Shown: piece after piece, positions 1 through 7,849 of the stretch
Layout: each line of letters begins with the position of its first letter
Position numbering within the stretch: the first letter of the stretch is position 1
Origin: Bradyrhizobium sp. CB1650
GTDB taxonomy: Bacteria > Pseudomonadota > Alphaproteobacteria > Rhizobiales > Xanthobacteraceae
Reading direction: 5' to 3'
Assembly (NCBI RefSeq): GCF_029761915.1
Contig: NZ_CP121695.1
Location: forward strand, 6,415,501-6,479,500
Length of the DNA: 64,000 nucleotides
Made by a program: the position numbers and the translations under genes
The notes under the pieces: model-generated
Seen by the model: only the letters and a program-made list of their open reading frames with translations
Told to the model about the DNA's origin: nothing
The model's database searches: none

Positions 1-22
1 TTTGCCGGAATCCTATCGTTAC

Positions 23-229
23 TCATGACATGATCCTCTTCCTGGCGATGCACCTGAAGCCGACATGGCTTGAGGTGTCGAACGGCTCGGCATCACGCGC
101 GGCCGGGCGATAGCGGCGGCAATAGCCGGGATTGCAAAGGTGCCAGCCGCCTTTGAGCACCTCGCGCATCACCCCGGTAACGGGTCTTTTGGAAGCTCGG
201 GCAAAAAAAGCCGGGGGTTGCACTTCCAA
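23..229 (-). pseudogene. C-terminal remnant of a formylglycine-generating (SUMF1/FGE-sulfatase) enzyme
   Basis: The 68-codon reading frame ends with the stretch [20 protein letters not shown] followed by [11 protein letters not shown], which matches the very C-terminus of formylglycine-generating enzymes. That part of the family carries the paired active-site cysteines and the closing GFRC motif. Members of the family are about 300 residues long, so only the last 45 or so codons remain. The first 20 codons do not look like the family and mark the break. Nothing resembling the rest of the gene is seen upstream on this strand. I read it as a decayed fragment. It could be a translated exon-like leftover of a rearrangement, but a working enzyme is not possible from this piece. 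Confidence 0.7.
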
Positions 230-230
230 C

Positions 231-244
231 TTGATCTAGATCAA
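231..244. promoter_or_regulatory. FixK/FNR-type binding site
   Basis: TTGATCTAGATCAA is a perfect palindrome fitting the TTGA-N6-TCAA anaerobox bound by FixK2/FnrN/FNR regulators in rhizobia. It sits 2 bp from the start of the enzyme remnant on the minus strand and 450 bp ahead of the transporter on the plus strand, so its present target is unclear. The stretch 245-693 holds no gene, only this site and an AT-rich operator region. Confidence 0.65.
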
Positions 245-565
245 AGGATGTCCGAGTGAGGTCGCGGGCTGACGTGAACCAAACAGCGGCGCCGCCGCGG
301 CTTTGAATCGGTTGTGTTGAAAAGTCTTCGGTTTGCGCGGGCTGACGTTTGCTGATTCAGTCGTTGCGAGAGGGACTGAATCACATTGCGTAGGCCGCGT
401 TGTTCACGAGTTTCACGCGATAGGCATGCATTGCTGCCCCTCCTGCAAAGGCGGATCGGAATTCCAAGCCGTTGCCGTGGCTACAGGTAAATTCGCGCTT
501 CGAACTGGGCGCGATGAGCGCTCCTATGAAACACAATAATATATTATATATCAATGTGTTATATG

Positions 566-588
566 AAATTGCATGCAATATGCAATTT
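566..588. promoter_or_regulatory. Inverted-repeat operator candidate for the GntR regulator
   Basis: Positions 566-574 (AAATTGCAT) and 580-588 (ATGCAATTT) form a perfect 9-bp inverted repeat around a 5-bp spacer. Inside it, 568-579 (ATTGCATGCAAT) is a second perfect palindrome of 12 bp. The block lies in an AT-rich island (about 535-600) that stands out from the GC-rich surroundings, 106 bp ahead of the transporter start. FadR-type GntR proteins bind short palindromes of this kind, and such a regulator is encoded at 2865-3656 in the same operon. The link is inference. Confidence 0.55.
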
Positions 589-693
589 TTCGATTGTATC
601 CGTCTTGCGGTTGCCCTAGACGAGAAAGGGGCCCACGCCTCCCGCCACAGAGCGGTCACGAGAAGGATGGGAGCAAACCGACGGAGGATGCGA

Positions 694-1998
694 ATGGACG
701 GGCGTACGACGACGGCAAATGGTGTTTTGGCGCTGAGGCGGACCAACGTCCGCTGGAAGATTTTCTTCCTGATGTTGTTCCTGATCGCGATCAACTACAT
801 CGATCGCGCCTCGCTCTCGGTGGCGATGCCGCTGATCGCGAAGGAGTTCAATCTCGATCCTGCGACGCAGGGTTTGATCCTCAGCTCGTTCTTCTGGACC
901 TACGCCTTCATGCAGGTCCCCGGCGGCATGCTCGCGGACAAGTTCAAGCCGCGCATCGTCATCGCCGCCGCGACCATCGGCTGGGGCTTCTTCCAGGCGA
1001 TCGCCGCTGCGTCCACGAGCTGGGTGATGCTGCTCCTGACGCGGCTCGGCCTCGGCGCCACCGAGGCGCCGATCTATCCGGCGGGCGGCAAGCTCAACGC
1101 GATCTGGATGACGCAGAACGAGCGCGCCCGCGGCGCCACGCTGCTGGACGGCGGCGCGCCGCTTGGCGCAGCGCTCGGCGCAATCGTCATCGCCTGGCTG
1201 ATCGCAGCATTCGAATCGTGGCGCGCGGCCTTCCTCGTCGCCGGTGTCGGCACCATCCTGTGCGGCCTCGCGGCCTGGTGGTACATCCGCAATGCGCCGA
1301 GCGAACATCCCTCCGTCGACGAGAGCGAGGCGCGCTTCATCGAGGCGGCGCATGCCGAGGAAGACGCCCGGGCGCCGGCCTCGCGCGGCGGCGGCTGGAG
1401 CGCCTATTTCCGCTTCCGCTCGGTCTGGTTGATGTGCTGCGGCTGGATGTTCTTCAACACCGTGTTCTACGGGCTCTTGACCTGGATGCCGACCTATCTG
1501 TTCAAGGTGCACGGCTTCGACATCAAGACGCTGGGCGGCGCTTCCTTCATCATCTTCTTCGCCGGGTTCATCGGCGAGCTGGTCGGCGGTCTGATCGGCG
1601 ATGCCTGGCGGTCGCGCGGTGCCGCGCCCAACCTCGTGTTCCGTTCACTGTTCGGCTTCGCGGCATTGATCGCGACCGTCTCGGTGTTCGCCGTGGCTTA
1701 TGTCCGCGATCCCGTCATCGTCGTCGTGCTGCTGTCGACCACGCTGTTCTTCCTGCGCTGGTGCGGCATGTACTGGGCGATCCCCTCGATGCTGGCGACA
1801 CGCGACCGCGCCGGCTTCCTCGGCGGGTGCATGAATCTCGGCGGCAACATCGCCGGCATCACGGTGCCGATCATCGTCGGCTTCATCGTGCAGATCACCG
1901 GATCGTACTTCCTGGCATTGATGTTCTTCGCCGCGGCCGGTGTCGCTCTGTTCGCTTGCTCGACCGCGATCGACTACAGCCGCAAACTGCCGGTCTGA
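694..1998 (+). CDS. MFS transporter, anion:cation symporter type
   Basis: The 434-residue product has about 12 hydrophobic segments and the layout of the ACS family of the major facilitator superfamily, which imports organic anions such as glucarate, galactonate and phthalate. Recognisable pieces are the NYIDRASLSVAMPLI segment in helix 1, the GGMLADKF loop between helices 2 and 3, and GLGATEAPIYP in helix 4. The start at 694 is chosen because GGAGG at 683-687 lies 6 nt ahead; the open frame extends further upstream without such a site. It is the first gene of the hydantoinase operon and probably brings in the operon's substrate, an organic acid or a cyclic ureide. The substrate cannot be read from the sequence. 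Confidence 0.85.
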   Translation: MDGRTTTANGVLALRRTNVRWKIFFLMLFLIAINYIDRASLSVAMPLIAKEFNLDPATQGLILSSFFWTYAFMQVPGGMLADKFKPRIVIAAATIGWGFFQAIAAASTSWVMLLLTRLGLGATEAPIYPAGGKLNAIWMTQNERARGATLLDGGAPLGAALGAIVIAWLIAAFESWRAAFLVAGVGTILCGLAAWWYIRNAPSEHPSVDESEARFIEAAHAEEDARAPASRGGGWSAYFRFRSVWLMCCGWMFFNTVFYGLLTWMPTYLFKVHGFDIKTLGGASFIIFFAGFIGELVGGLIGDAWRSRGAAPNLVFRSLFGFAALIATVSVFAVAYVRDPVIVVVLLSTTLFFLRWCGMYWAIPSMLATRDRAGFLGGCMNLGGNIAGITVPIIVGFIVQITGSYFLALMFFAAAGVALFACSTAIDYSRKLPV

Positions 1999-2009
1999 CG
2001 ACGCCGTCA

Positions 2010-2037
2010 CCGGCTCCCCGGCAGTCCGGGGAGCCGG
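2010..2037 (+). other. Perfect 12-bp intercistronic hairpin
   Basis: CCGGCTCCCCGG at 2010-2021 pairs perfectly with 2026-2037 around a CAGT loop. No T-tract follows, so a normal intrinsic terminator is unlikely. It sits between the transporter stop and the next start, where it could protect the upstream message from decay or set the ratio of the two products. Confidence 0.6.
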
Positions 2038-2063
2038 CGGCAAGGACCTGAGGGAGCACGACG

Positions 2064-2843
2064 ATGACACGACGCGTTCGCCTGGGCATGCTGACACCAT
2101 CGTCCAACACTGTGCTCGAGCCGGTGACGATGGCGATGTTGGCCGGCTTGCCGGATGTCTCCGCGCATTTCTCGCGTTTCAAGGTCACGGAGATCGCGCT
2201 GTCGGAGCAGGCACTCGGTCAGTTCGACGACAGCGAGATTCTCCGCGCGGCCGAACTGCTCGCACACGCCAAGGTGGATGTGATCGCCTGGAACGGTACC
2301 TCGGCAAGCTGGCTCGGCTTCGACCGCGACGAGCGCCTGTGCGAACGGATCCGCGAGGCGACCGGGATCGCCGCCTGTACCTCCGTGCTGGCGTTCCGCG
2401 AGATCTTCGAGCGGACGGCGGTTCGGCGCGTCGGTCTCGTCACGCCCTATCGCAGCGACGTCCAGTCGAAGATCATGGCGAACTGGCAGGCCTCGGGATT
2501 TCGCTGCAGCAGCGAGCGGCATGTCGACCTGCAGGACAATTTCTCCTTCGCGGAAGTGACCGATCAGGAGATCGCCGATCTGGTGCAAGCGGTGGTGCAG
2601 GAAGGGTGCGACGCGGTCGCAATCGTCTGCACCAACATGCGAGGTGCCGGCCTTGCCGCGCCGCTGGAGCGGGAGCTCGGCATCCCCATCTATGATTCGA
2701 TCGCGACGACGCTCTGGAAGAGCCTCGACGTCGCGGGCGTTGCGCCGGCGCGCATCGAGGGATGGGGCCGCCTGTTTCAGGACGATCGGCTGCTTCCGCG
2801 CCGGCATACGATTTCGATACAGGCTCCGGGCGCGGCGTTATAA
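2064..2843 (+). CDS. Asp/Glu racemase superfamily enzyme, arylmalonate-decarboxylase/maleate-isomerase type
   Basis: A cytosolic protein of 259 residues. The N-terminal LTPSSNTVLEP is the signature of maleate isomerases and arylmalonate decarboxylases. Maleate isomerases use two cysteines. Here the first position is replaced by the loop NGTSAS (77-82), which resembles the dioxyanion-hole loop of arylmalonate decarboxylase, while the second cysteine is kept (C189, in VCTNMRG). A single cysteine fits decarboxylase-like or other one-base chemistry better than racemisation or cis-trans isomerisation. A GAGGGAG stretch just upstream acts as ribosome binding site. It lies between the importer and the GntR gene of the same operon, so it probably acts on an acid taken up or formed there. 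The substrate is unknown. Confidence 0.75.
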   Translation: MTRRVRLGMLTPSSNTVLEPVTMAMLAGLPDVSAHFSRFKVTEIALSEQALGQFDDSEILRAAELLAHAKVDVIAWNGTSASWLGFDRDERLCERIREATGIAACTSVLAFREIFERTAVRRVGLVTPYRSDVQSKIMANWQASGFRCSSERHVDLQDNFSFAEVTDQEIADLVQAVVQEGCDAVAIVCTNMRGAGLAAPLERELGIPIYDSIATTLWKSLDVAGVAPARIEGWGRLFQDDRLLPRRHTISIQAPGAAL

Positions 2844-2864
2844 GTGCCCCTCGGGAGGGACGAG

Positions 2865-3656
2865 ATGGCGGAACGTAAGAAGGCAAGGACGGATGGCAAG
2901 CGCGGTCGTTCGACGGTCGCGAAGCGACGTTTGCGGCTGCAGCGCACGGGCCTGCACGAGGATGCCACCGCGCGGCTGCGCAGCCTGATCGTTCGCGGCG
3001 ACCTTGCGCCCGGCGAACCCGTGATCGAGGCCGATCTCTCCGATGCGCTCGGCATTTCCCGCACGCCCCTGCGTGAGGCGCTGAAACTCCTGGCGTCCGA
3101 AGGGCTGGTCGAGCTTCGCCTCAATCGCAGCGCGATCATCGCGCCGATCCGCCAGGACGAAGTCGAGGAATTGTTCGAGGCGGTCAGCGGCATCGAGCGG
3201 GTTGCGGCCGAGCTTGCCGCGCTGCGCATGACCGAGCGCGACCTCGAAAAGCTCGATCAACTGCAGGAGAGAATGGAACGGTTGCACGACACCGGCAAGC
3301 TCCGCGACTATTTCGAGCTGAACCAGCAGATCCACAGCTTCATCGTCGCCTGCTCGCGCAACCGAGCGCTGAAGGCCACCCACGACTGGCTGCTCGGCCG
3401 GGTCGAGCGCGCGCGCCTGTTCGCCCTGTCGTCGCAGGAGCGATGGGATGAATCCGTGCAGGAGCATCGTGCGCTGCTTGCCGCGTTGAAACAGCGCGAC
3501 GCCGATCTCGCCGGGCGGGTCCTGGCGCAGCACGTGGTACGGACCGGCGTCGTGGTCCGGGAAATTCTCGACAGCCGTCGCGACGGCGTGGGGCAGCCTG
3601 GCGACGACGCGGCCGCGCATGACGACCTCGTGACCCAACAAGAGGACCATGTATGA
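2865..3656 (+). CDS. GntR-family regulator, FadR/FCD type
   Basis: A 263-residue regulator. Residues from about 30 to 95 form the winged helix of the family, with RSLIVRGDLAPGEPV and ISRTPLREALKLLASEGLV as typical segments. The C-terminal half is an all-helical FCD ligand-binding domain with the expected metal-ligand pattern (N and H in ELNQQIHSF, later H in EHRALLAAL and QHVVR). ATG at 2865 has GGGAGGG at 2853-2859; a GTG at 2844 directly after the previous stop is the alternative. The gene ends in an ATGA overlap with the next gene, so it is co-expressed with the pathway it probably controls. The palindrome at 566-588 is its likely operator. The ligand is probably a pathway substrate or product. 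Confidence 0.85.
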   Translation: MAERKKARTDGKRGRSTVAKRRLRLQRTGLHEDATARLRSLIVRGDLAPGEPVIEADLSDALGISRTPLREALKLLASEGLVELRLNRSAIIAPIRQDEVEELFEAVSGIERVAAELAALRMTERDLEKLDQLQERMERLHDTGKLRDYFELNQQIHSFIVACSRNRALKATHDWLLGRVERARLFALSSQERWDESVQEHRALLAALKQRDADLAGRVLAQHVVRTGVVVREILDSRRDGVGQPGDDAAAHDDLVTQQEDHV

Positions 3657-4438
3657 GGATCCTGCTGCTCAATCCGAACACCAGCAAGGACATCACCGAC
3701 CTCCTGCTATCGGCCGGCCGCGAGGCGGCTTCGGCGGGCACCGAGATCGTTCCTCTCACTGCACCGCGCGGCGTGCCCTATATCGCGACCCGCGCCGAGG
3801 CGCAGATCGGCGGGGCGGTCGCGCTGGAAATGCTTGCCGAGCACAGCCGCGATGTCGACGCGGCGATCATCGCAGCGTTCGGCGACCCTGGCCTGTTCGG
3901 CGCGCGCGAACTGTTCGATATCCCTGTTGTCGGGATGGCGGAAGCCGCGATGCTGACCGCGTGCATGCTGGGCCGGCGCTTCTCGATCGTGACCTTCGCG
4001 CGCGCGCTCGGTCCCTGGTATCAGGAATGTGTAGAGTTGCACGGGTTGCGCGAGCGCTGCGCCGGCATTCGCATGCTCGACGGCACGTTCCGGTCGATCT
4101 CGAACGTGCAGGACGAAAAGGAAGCATTGCTGGTCGAGCTCGCCAACCGTGCCGTGCGCGAGGACGAGGCCGACGTGATCATCCTGGCCGGCGCGCCGCT
4201 CGCCGGCCTCGCGGCCAAGGTCAAGGCGAAGATCCCGGTTCCGGTGGTCGATCAGGCTGCGGCGGCCGTCAAGCAGGCGGAGGCGCTCGTGGCGCTCGCG
4301 CCCAGGAAGGCGACAGCGGGAACGTTCCGCCGGCCCGATCCCAAGCCGACCGTCGGTCTGCCGGACGCGCTGGGCCGTCACATCGAGCATCGCGACGGAA
4401 GCGAGGCGGAAACATCACGCAAGGAGAAGCGGCTATGA
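3653..4438 (+). CDS. Hydantoin/allantoin-racemase-like protein without catalytic cysteines
   Basis: A 261-residue member of the Asp/Glu/hydantoin racemase family, starting with the family motif NPNTS (7-11). Hydantoin racemases use two cysteines, in segments of the type ACFDDPG and LGCAGM. The matching places here read AAFGDPG (A75) and LAGAPLAG (G180), so both acid/base cysteines are missing, although the surrounding glycine-rich loops remain. Other cysteines (C104, C126, C136) lie elsewhere in the chain. It may bind a cyclic ureide without racemising it, or use other residues. The start overlaps the GntR stop (ATGA) and the end overlaps the hydantoinase start (ATGA), so the three genes are translationally coupled. 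Racemase activity should not be assumed. Confidence 0.75.
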   Translation: MRILLLNPNTSKDITDLLLSAGREAASAGTEIVPLTAPRGVPYIATRAEAQIGGAVALEMLAEHSRDVDAAIIAAFGDPGLFGARELFDIPVVGMAEAAMLTACMLGRRFSIVTFARALGPWYQECVELHGLRERCAGIRMLDGTFRSISNVQDEKEALLVELANRAVREDEADVIILAGAPLAGLAAKVKAKIPVPVVDQAAAAVKQAEALVALAPRKATAGTFRRPDPKPTVGLPDALGRHIEHRDGSEAETSRKEKRL

Positions 4439-5835
4439 GCGGACTCGACGTCATCATCCGTGGGGGCACCGTCGCCACCGCCTCCGATACGTTTCAGTGC
4501 GACGTCGGCATCCGCGGCGGACGCGTCGCGGTGTTGGGCCATGAGCTCGGCCCGGCGGGAAACGTGATCGATGCAACCGGCAAGCTCGTCCTGCCGGGTG
4601 GCATCGACAGCCATGTCCATTTCTCCCAGCCCTCCGGCCCCGATATCGTCATGGCGGACGATTTCGAAAGCGGCACGCGGTCCGCCGCGTTCGGCGGCAA
4701 CACGACGGTGCTGCCCTTCTGCCTTCAGGAGAAGGGCTCTTCGCTGCGGGAGGCCGTGAATCGGTACCACAAGCTGGCCGACGGCAATTGCTACGTTGAC
4801 GTTTCATTTCACCTGATCATTTCGGATCCGACCGAGCAGGTGCTCGGGCAGGAGCTGCCGGCTCTGATCGAGGATGGCTACACCTCCTTCAAAGTGTTCA
4901 TGACCTATGAGGATCTCGCATTGTCCGATCGCGAGATCCTCGAGGTGATGTCGGTGGCGCGCGAGACCGGCGCGCTGGTGATGGTGCATGCCGAGAATTA
5001 CGACGCCATCCGCTTTCTGACCGATCGTCTCGAACGCGCCTCGAAGACCGCGCCTTATTATCACGCGGTCTCGCGCCCCGTCGTGGTCGAGCGCGAGGCG
5101 ACGCACCGCGCGATCTCGCTCGCGGAACTGGTCGACGTGCCGGTCATGATCGTCCACGTGTCGAACCGCGAGTCGATGGAGGAAATCCGACGTGCCCAGC
5201 AGAAGGGCCTGAAGGTCTATGGGGAGACGTGTCCCCAGTATCTCGTGCTCACAGCGGACGACCTTCAGGGGCTCAACATGGAGGGCGCCAAATATGTCTG
5301 CTCGCCGCCGCCGCGCGATGCGGCCAGCCAGGCCGCCTGCTGGGAGGGCATTCAGACGGGCGTGTTCTCGGTGTTTTCGTCCGACCATTGCCCATTCCGC
5401 TATGACGATCCGCAAGGCAAGCTCGCACCCAAGGGACGCACCAGCTTCCGCTGGGTGCCGAACGGCATTCCGGGCGTCGCCACGCGGCTCCCGATCCTGT
5501 TCTCCGAAGGCGTCGCGAAGGGCCGCATCGACATCAATCGCTTTGTTGCCCTCACGTCCACCAACCACGCCAAGACCTATGGTCTCTACCCGCGGAAGGG
5601 CACGATCGCGGTGGGCGCTGACGCCGACATCGCGATCTGGGATCCGGACAAGCGCGTCGTGATCACCCACGACCTGCTGCGCGATGGCTCCGACTACACT
5701 CCCTATGAAGGGCGCGAAGTCACCGGCTGGCCCATCATCACGATGGTGAGGGGACAGGTCGTGGTCAGCCACGGCGAGCTTCTCGGCACGCGGGGCCATG
5801 GCTCGTATCTGTCGCGCAACAAATCTTCCATGTGA
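4435..5835 (+). CDS. hydA: D-hydantoinase / dihydropyrimidinase
   Basis: A 466-residue cyclic amidase of the amidohydrolase superfamily, which opens hydantoin or dihydropyrimidine rings to N-carbamoyl amino acids in the cytosol. All metal ligands of the binuclear zinc centre are visible: H60 and H62 (HVHF), the carboxylated lysine K153 (SFKVFMTY), H185 (VHAEN), H241 (VHVSN) and D317 (SSDHCPF). Length and order match the family. The start overlaps the stop of the racemase-like gene by ATGA. No N-carbamoylase gene follows, so the product must be handled by genes outside the window or released. Closely related allantoinases are possible, but the motif spacing favours hydantoinase/dihydropyrimidinase. 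Confidence 0.88.
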   Translation: MSGLDVIIRGGTVATASDTFQCDVGIRGGRVAVLGHELGPAGNVIDATGKLVLPGGIDSHVHFSQPSGPDIVMADDFESGTRSAAFGGNTTVLPFCLQEKGSSLREAVNRYHKLADGNCYVDVSFHLIISDPTEQVLGQELPALIEDGYTSFKVFMTYEDLALSDREILEVMSVARETGALVMVHAENYDAIRFLTDRLERASKTAPYYHAVSRPVVVEREATHRAISLAELVDVPVMIVHVSNRESMEEIRRAQQKGLKVYGETCPQYLVLTADDLQGLNMEGAKYVCSPPPRDAASQAACWEGIQTGVFSVFSSDHCPFRYDDPQGKLAPKGRTSFRWVPNGIPGVATRLPILFSEGVAKGRIDINRFVALTSTNHAKTYGLYPRKGTIAVGADADIAIWDPDKRVVITHDLLRDGSDYTPYEGREVTGWPIITMVRGQVVVSHGELLGTRGHGSYLSRNKSSM

Positions 5836-6109
5836 CCACCTCGGACCGTTCTCGCGCCTGAGAGGTCCCCCGCTTCCGGCACCGGCAGCGGCGGTCAAGG
5901 CAAGCGCCGCCCAAATTCCGGTTTACCGAACCCTGCCGCGCGACTCGAGTTGCGCGGCACTTCATTCGGCCGGCTTTGTGAACCACATCACATGTCCGAC
6001 CAACGTTCGAATGTAACGTGGGGTGGAACAGGCTGAACTCGATCGACAACGCTAGCGCACGGGGCGCACCAACGGCACCCTCGGCGGTCCGTCCATCATG
6101 GAGAGGGGC

Positions 6110-7123
6110 ATGGTCGATGCATCAGTAGCAAAGCAGCTCGTCGAGGCCATCATTGCCAATTTGCCGGCTCCAGTCCCCGGGAGGAGGCCGGTTCACACCA
6201 TCGGCGTTGGCGTGAAGGGTAAGTTCGTGGCGTCGGACGTGGCGCGCACCTATTGCATCGCAGAGCACTTCAACGGACAGCCCGTCGACGTGTCCGTGAG
6301 ATTCTCCAATGGATTGGGAGGGCTCGAGCAGCACGATGGATGGTCCGATGTCCGGGGAATGGCGACACGCTTCCACCTTTCGGACGGGAGCGGAAGCGAT
6401 CTCATCGCCACGACGCTCGGCGAATTCTTCGTCCGCAATGTCGAGGACTTTTTCGAGTTCGCCAAGGTCGCGAAGCTCGAGCCGTATCGAAGACGACCCT
6501 GGTGGCTGAAGCTTTGGGACATTCTGCGGCTCAAGGTGCCTCCTCGCAACCCGTACCCGAACGAAACCAGGAATGTCGATGCGGGAGCGCTTCGTTATGC
6601 CAATCGGCACCGGTTCGCCCAGTTGGGAGTATTCCAGGTCGGTCTCATCGGCGCACCGGTGAGCTATGCCCGCGCGAGCTATCACGCCGTCCATACCTTC
6701 ATGGTGACAGATCCTAATGGAGTTCGCCGCCCGGTTCGCTTTTCCTGGCAGCCGGTCGCAGGCGTTCGCAACACCGATCCCGCTGCCGTGCCGCGCGACA
6801 AATATCTGCGCGAGGAGCTTGAAAACCGCCTGCGGCGCTGGCCGGCCCGATTCATGCTGATGATGACAATCGGCGAAGCGGGCGATGCACTCGACGATCC
6901 TACAAAGCCCTGGCCGGCGACGCGTGTCCGGGTCGTCATGGGGACCCTTACACTCACCGAGGTTCCCGAGGATCAGGAAGCGGCTGGCGAGCGCATCAGT
7001 TTCAATCCCTGCCGTCTCGCGCCGGGCATCGAAGTCTCCGGGGATCCCATCCTCGAAGCTCGCCTGGGCGCCTATGAAGTCTCGCGTGAAATGCGCGGCG
7101 GGTGTCCCTTCAGGTGGAGGTAG
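6110..7123 (+). CDS. Catalase-related heme peroxidase (SrpA-like mini-catalase)
   Basis: A 337-residue protein with the catalase core but about half the length of a full monofunctional catalase. The distal histidine is H29 in RRPVHTIGVG. The segment VSVRFSNGLG followed by DVRGMATRF corresponds to the catalase VRFS...RGFA block, and Y322 in LGAYEVSREMRGG sits where the heme-ligating tyrosine is expected. Such mini-catalases act mostly as organic peroxidases. ATG at 6110 is preferred over 6098 because GAGAGG lies 3 nt upstream of it and inside the longer form. No signal peptide is seen. It is first of a three-gene unit with an unknown protein and a DyP peroxidase, suggesting a shared role in peroxide use or detoxification. 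Confidence 0.8.
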   Translation: MVDASVAKQLVEAIIANLPAPVPGRRPVHTIGVGVKGKFVASDVARTYCIAEHFNGQPVDVSVRFSNGLGGLEQHDGWSDVRGMATRFHLSDGSGSDLIATTLGEFFVRNVEDFFEFAKVAKLEPYRRRPWWLKLWDILRLKVPPRNPYPNETRNVDAGALRYANRHRFAQLGVFQVGLIGAPVSYARASYHAVHTFMVTDPNGVRRPVRFSWQPVAGVRNTDPAAVPRDKYLREELENRLRRWPARFMLMMTIGEAGDALDDPTKPWPATRVRVVMGTLTLTEVPEDQEAAGERISFNPCRLAPGIEVSGDPILEARLGAYEVSREMRGGCPFRWR

Positions 7124-7127
7124 GTCG

Positions 7128-7844
7128 ATGCCGACGGACGAAGGTTTGCTCGATCGTTTTGTGGACTGGTTGCCCAAGACCCTCGTGTTCAAGCGCGTCG
7201 CGTCATGGACGCTGGTGCCGCTCTGGGCGCGGTTGACGCCGGTGAGGCCCTTGCCCGGTGGTCCCCACGCATCGTTCCAGCACGGTGACAATGTCCAGGG
7301 CATGATGAACCTGATCATGCCGCTCAAGATCAAGTCGCCGATCGGACGAGCGGAAGCCGCGCTGGCGATCGCGCAAAACAAGGATGCGATATACGCCGGA
7401 TTGAACAATGTCGGCACGGTGCACTTCGCGCGCTTCGTCATCGTCGGCGACAATATTTGCATGTTTTCCGTCTATGACGGGGATTTCACCAATTACATTC
7501 GTGACTTCATCGCCACAATCGGCGGCGTTTTCAACGCCGTGGTCGAACTCGTCGAAGGCGGGGACGACGTGATCCCTTGCGAGGAGAATGTGGAAGCGTT
7601 CATCCAATGGGTGCACGAGCGCGACCTGTACCAGGTGCCGGACACCGCCACGGATTTTTTGAGAGACCAGGAAGCCTTGGATGGAGACAGGGCCGCATCC
7701 GGCAACGACGATCTGACCCTGCTTCCGCGCAAAATGGTCCTGCAGCTTCGCGCCAACGCGAACGTTTCGCTCGGCAGCGGCTACCGGGCTTATCCCGGAT
7801 TTTCGGTGGCTCAGGTCCGCAAACAACTGGGGCTAGGCTGGTGA
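7128..7844 (+). CDS. Unknown protein of a peroxidase cassette
   Basis: A 238-residue protein that I do not recognise by name. GGAGG at 7116-7120 supports ATG at 7128, four bases after the upstream stop codon. The middle part, with VHFARFVIVGDNICMFSVYDGDF followed by a predicted helix, reads like a ferredoxin-like alpha/beta half of the type seen in Dabb and DyP proteins. It has no catalase or DyP heme motif, no signal peptide and no clear membrane segment. Its placement between two heme peroxidases, 5 bp from the next start, suggests a partner or substrate-handling role. This is inference from context. Confidence 0.75.
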   Translation: MPTDEGLLDRFVDWLPKTLVFKRVASWTLVPLWARLTPVRPLPGGPHASFQHGDNVQGMMNLIMPLKIKSPIGRAEAALAIAQNKDAIYAGLNNVGTVHFARFVIVGDNICMFSVYDGDFTNYIRDFIATIGGVFNAVVELVEGGDDVIPCEENVEAFIQWVHERDLYQVPDTATDFLRDQEALDGDRAASGNDDLTLLPRKMVLQLRANANVSLGSGYRAYPGFSVAQVRKQLGLGW

Positions 7845-7849
7845 GCGCC

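Noticed and set aside
573..2051. Long plus-strand frame overlapping the MFS gene
   Set aside because: It is arginine/histidine-rich, lacks any domain, and is a GC-rich shadow of the transporter frame.
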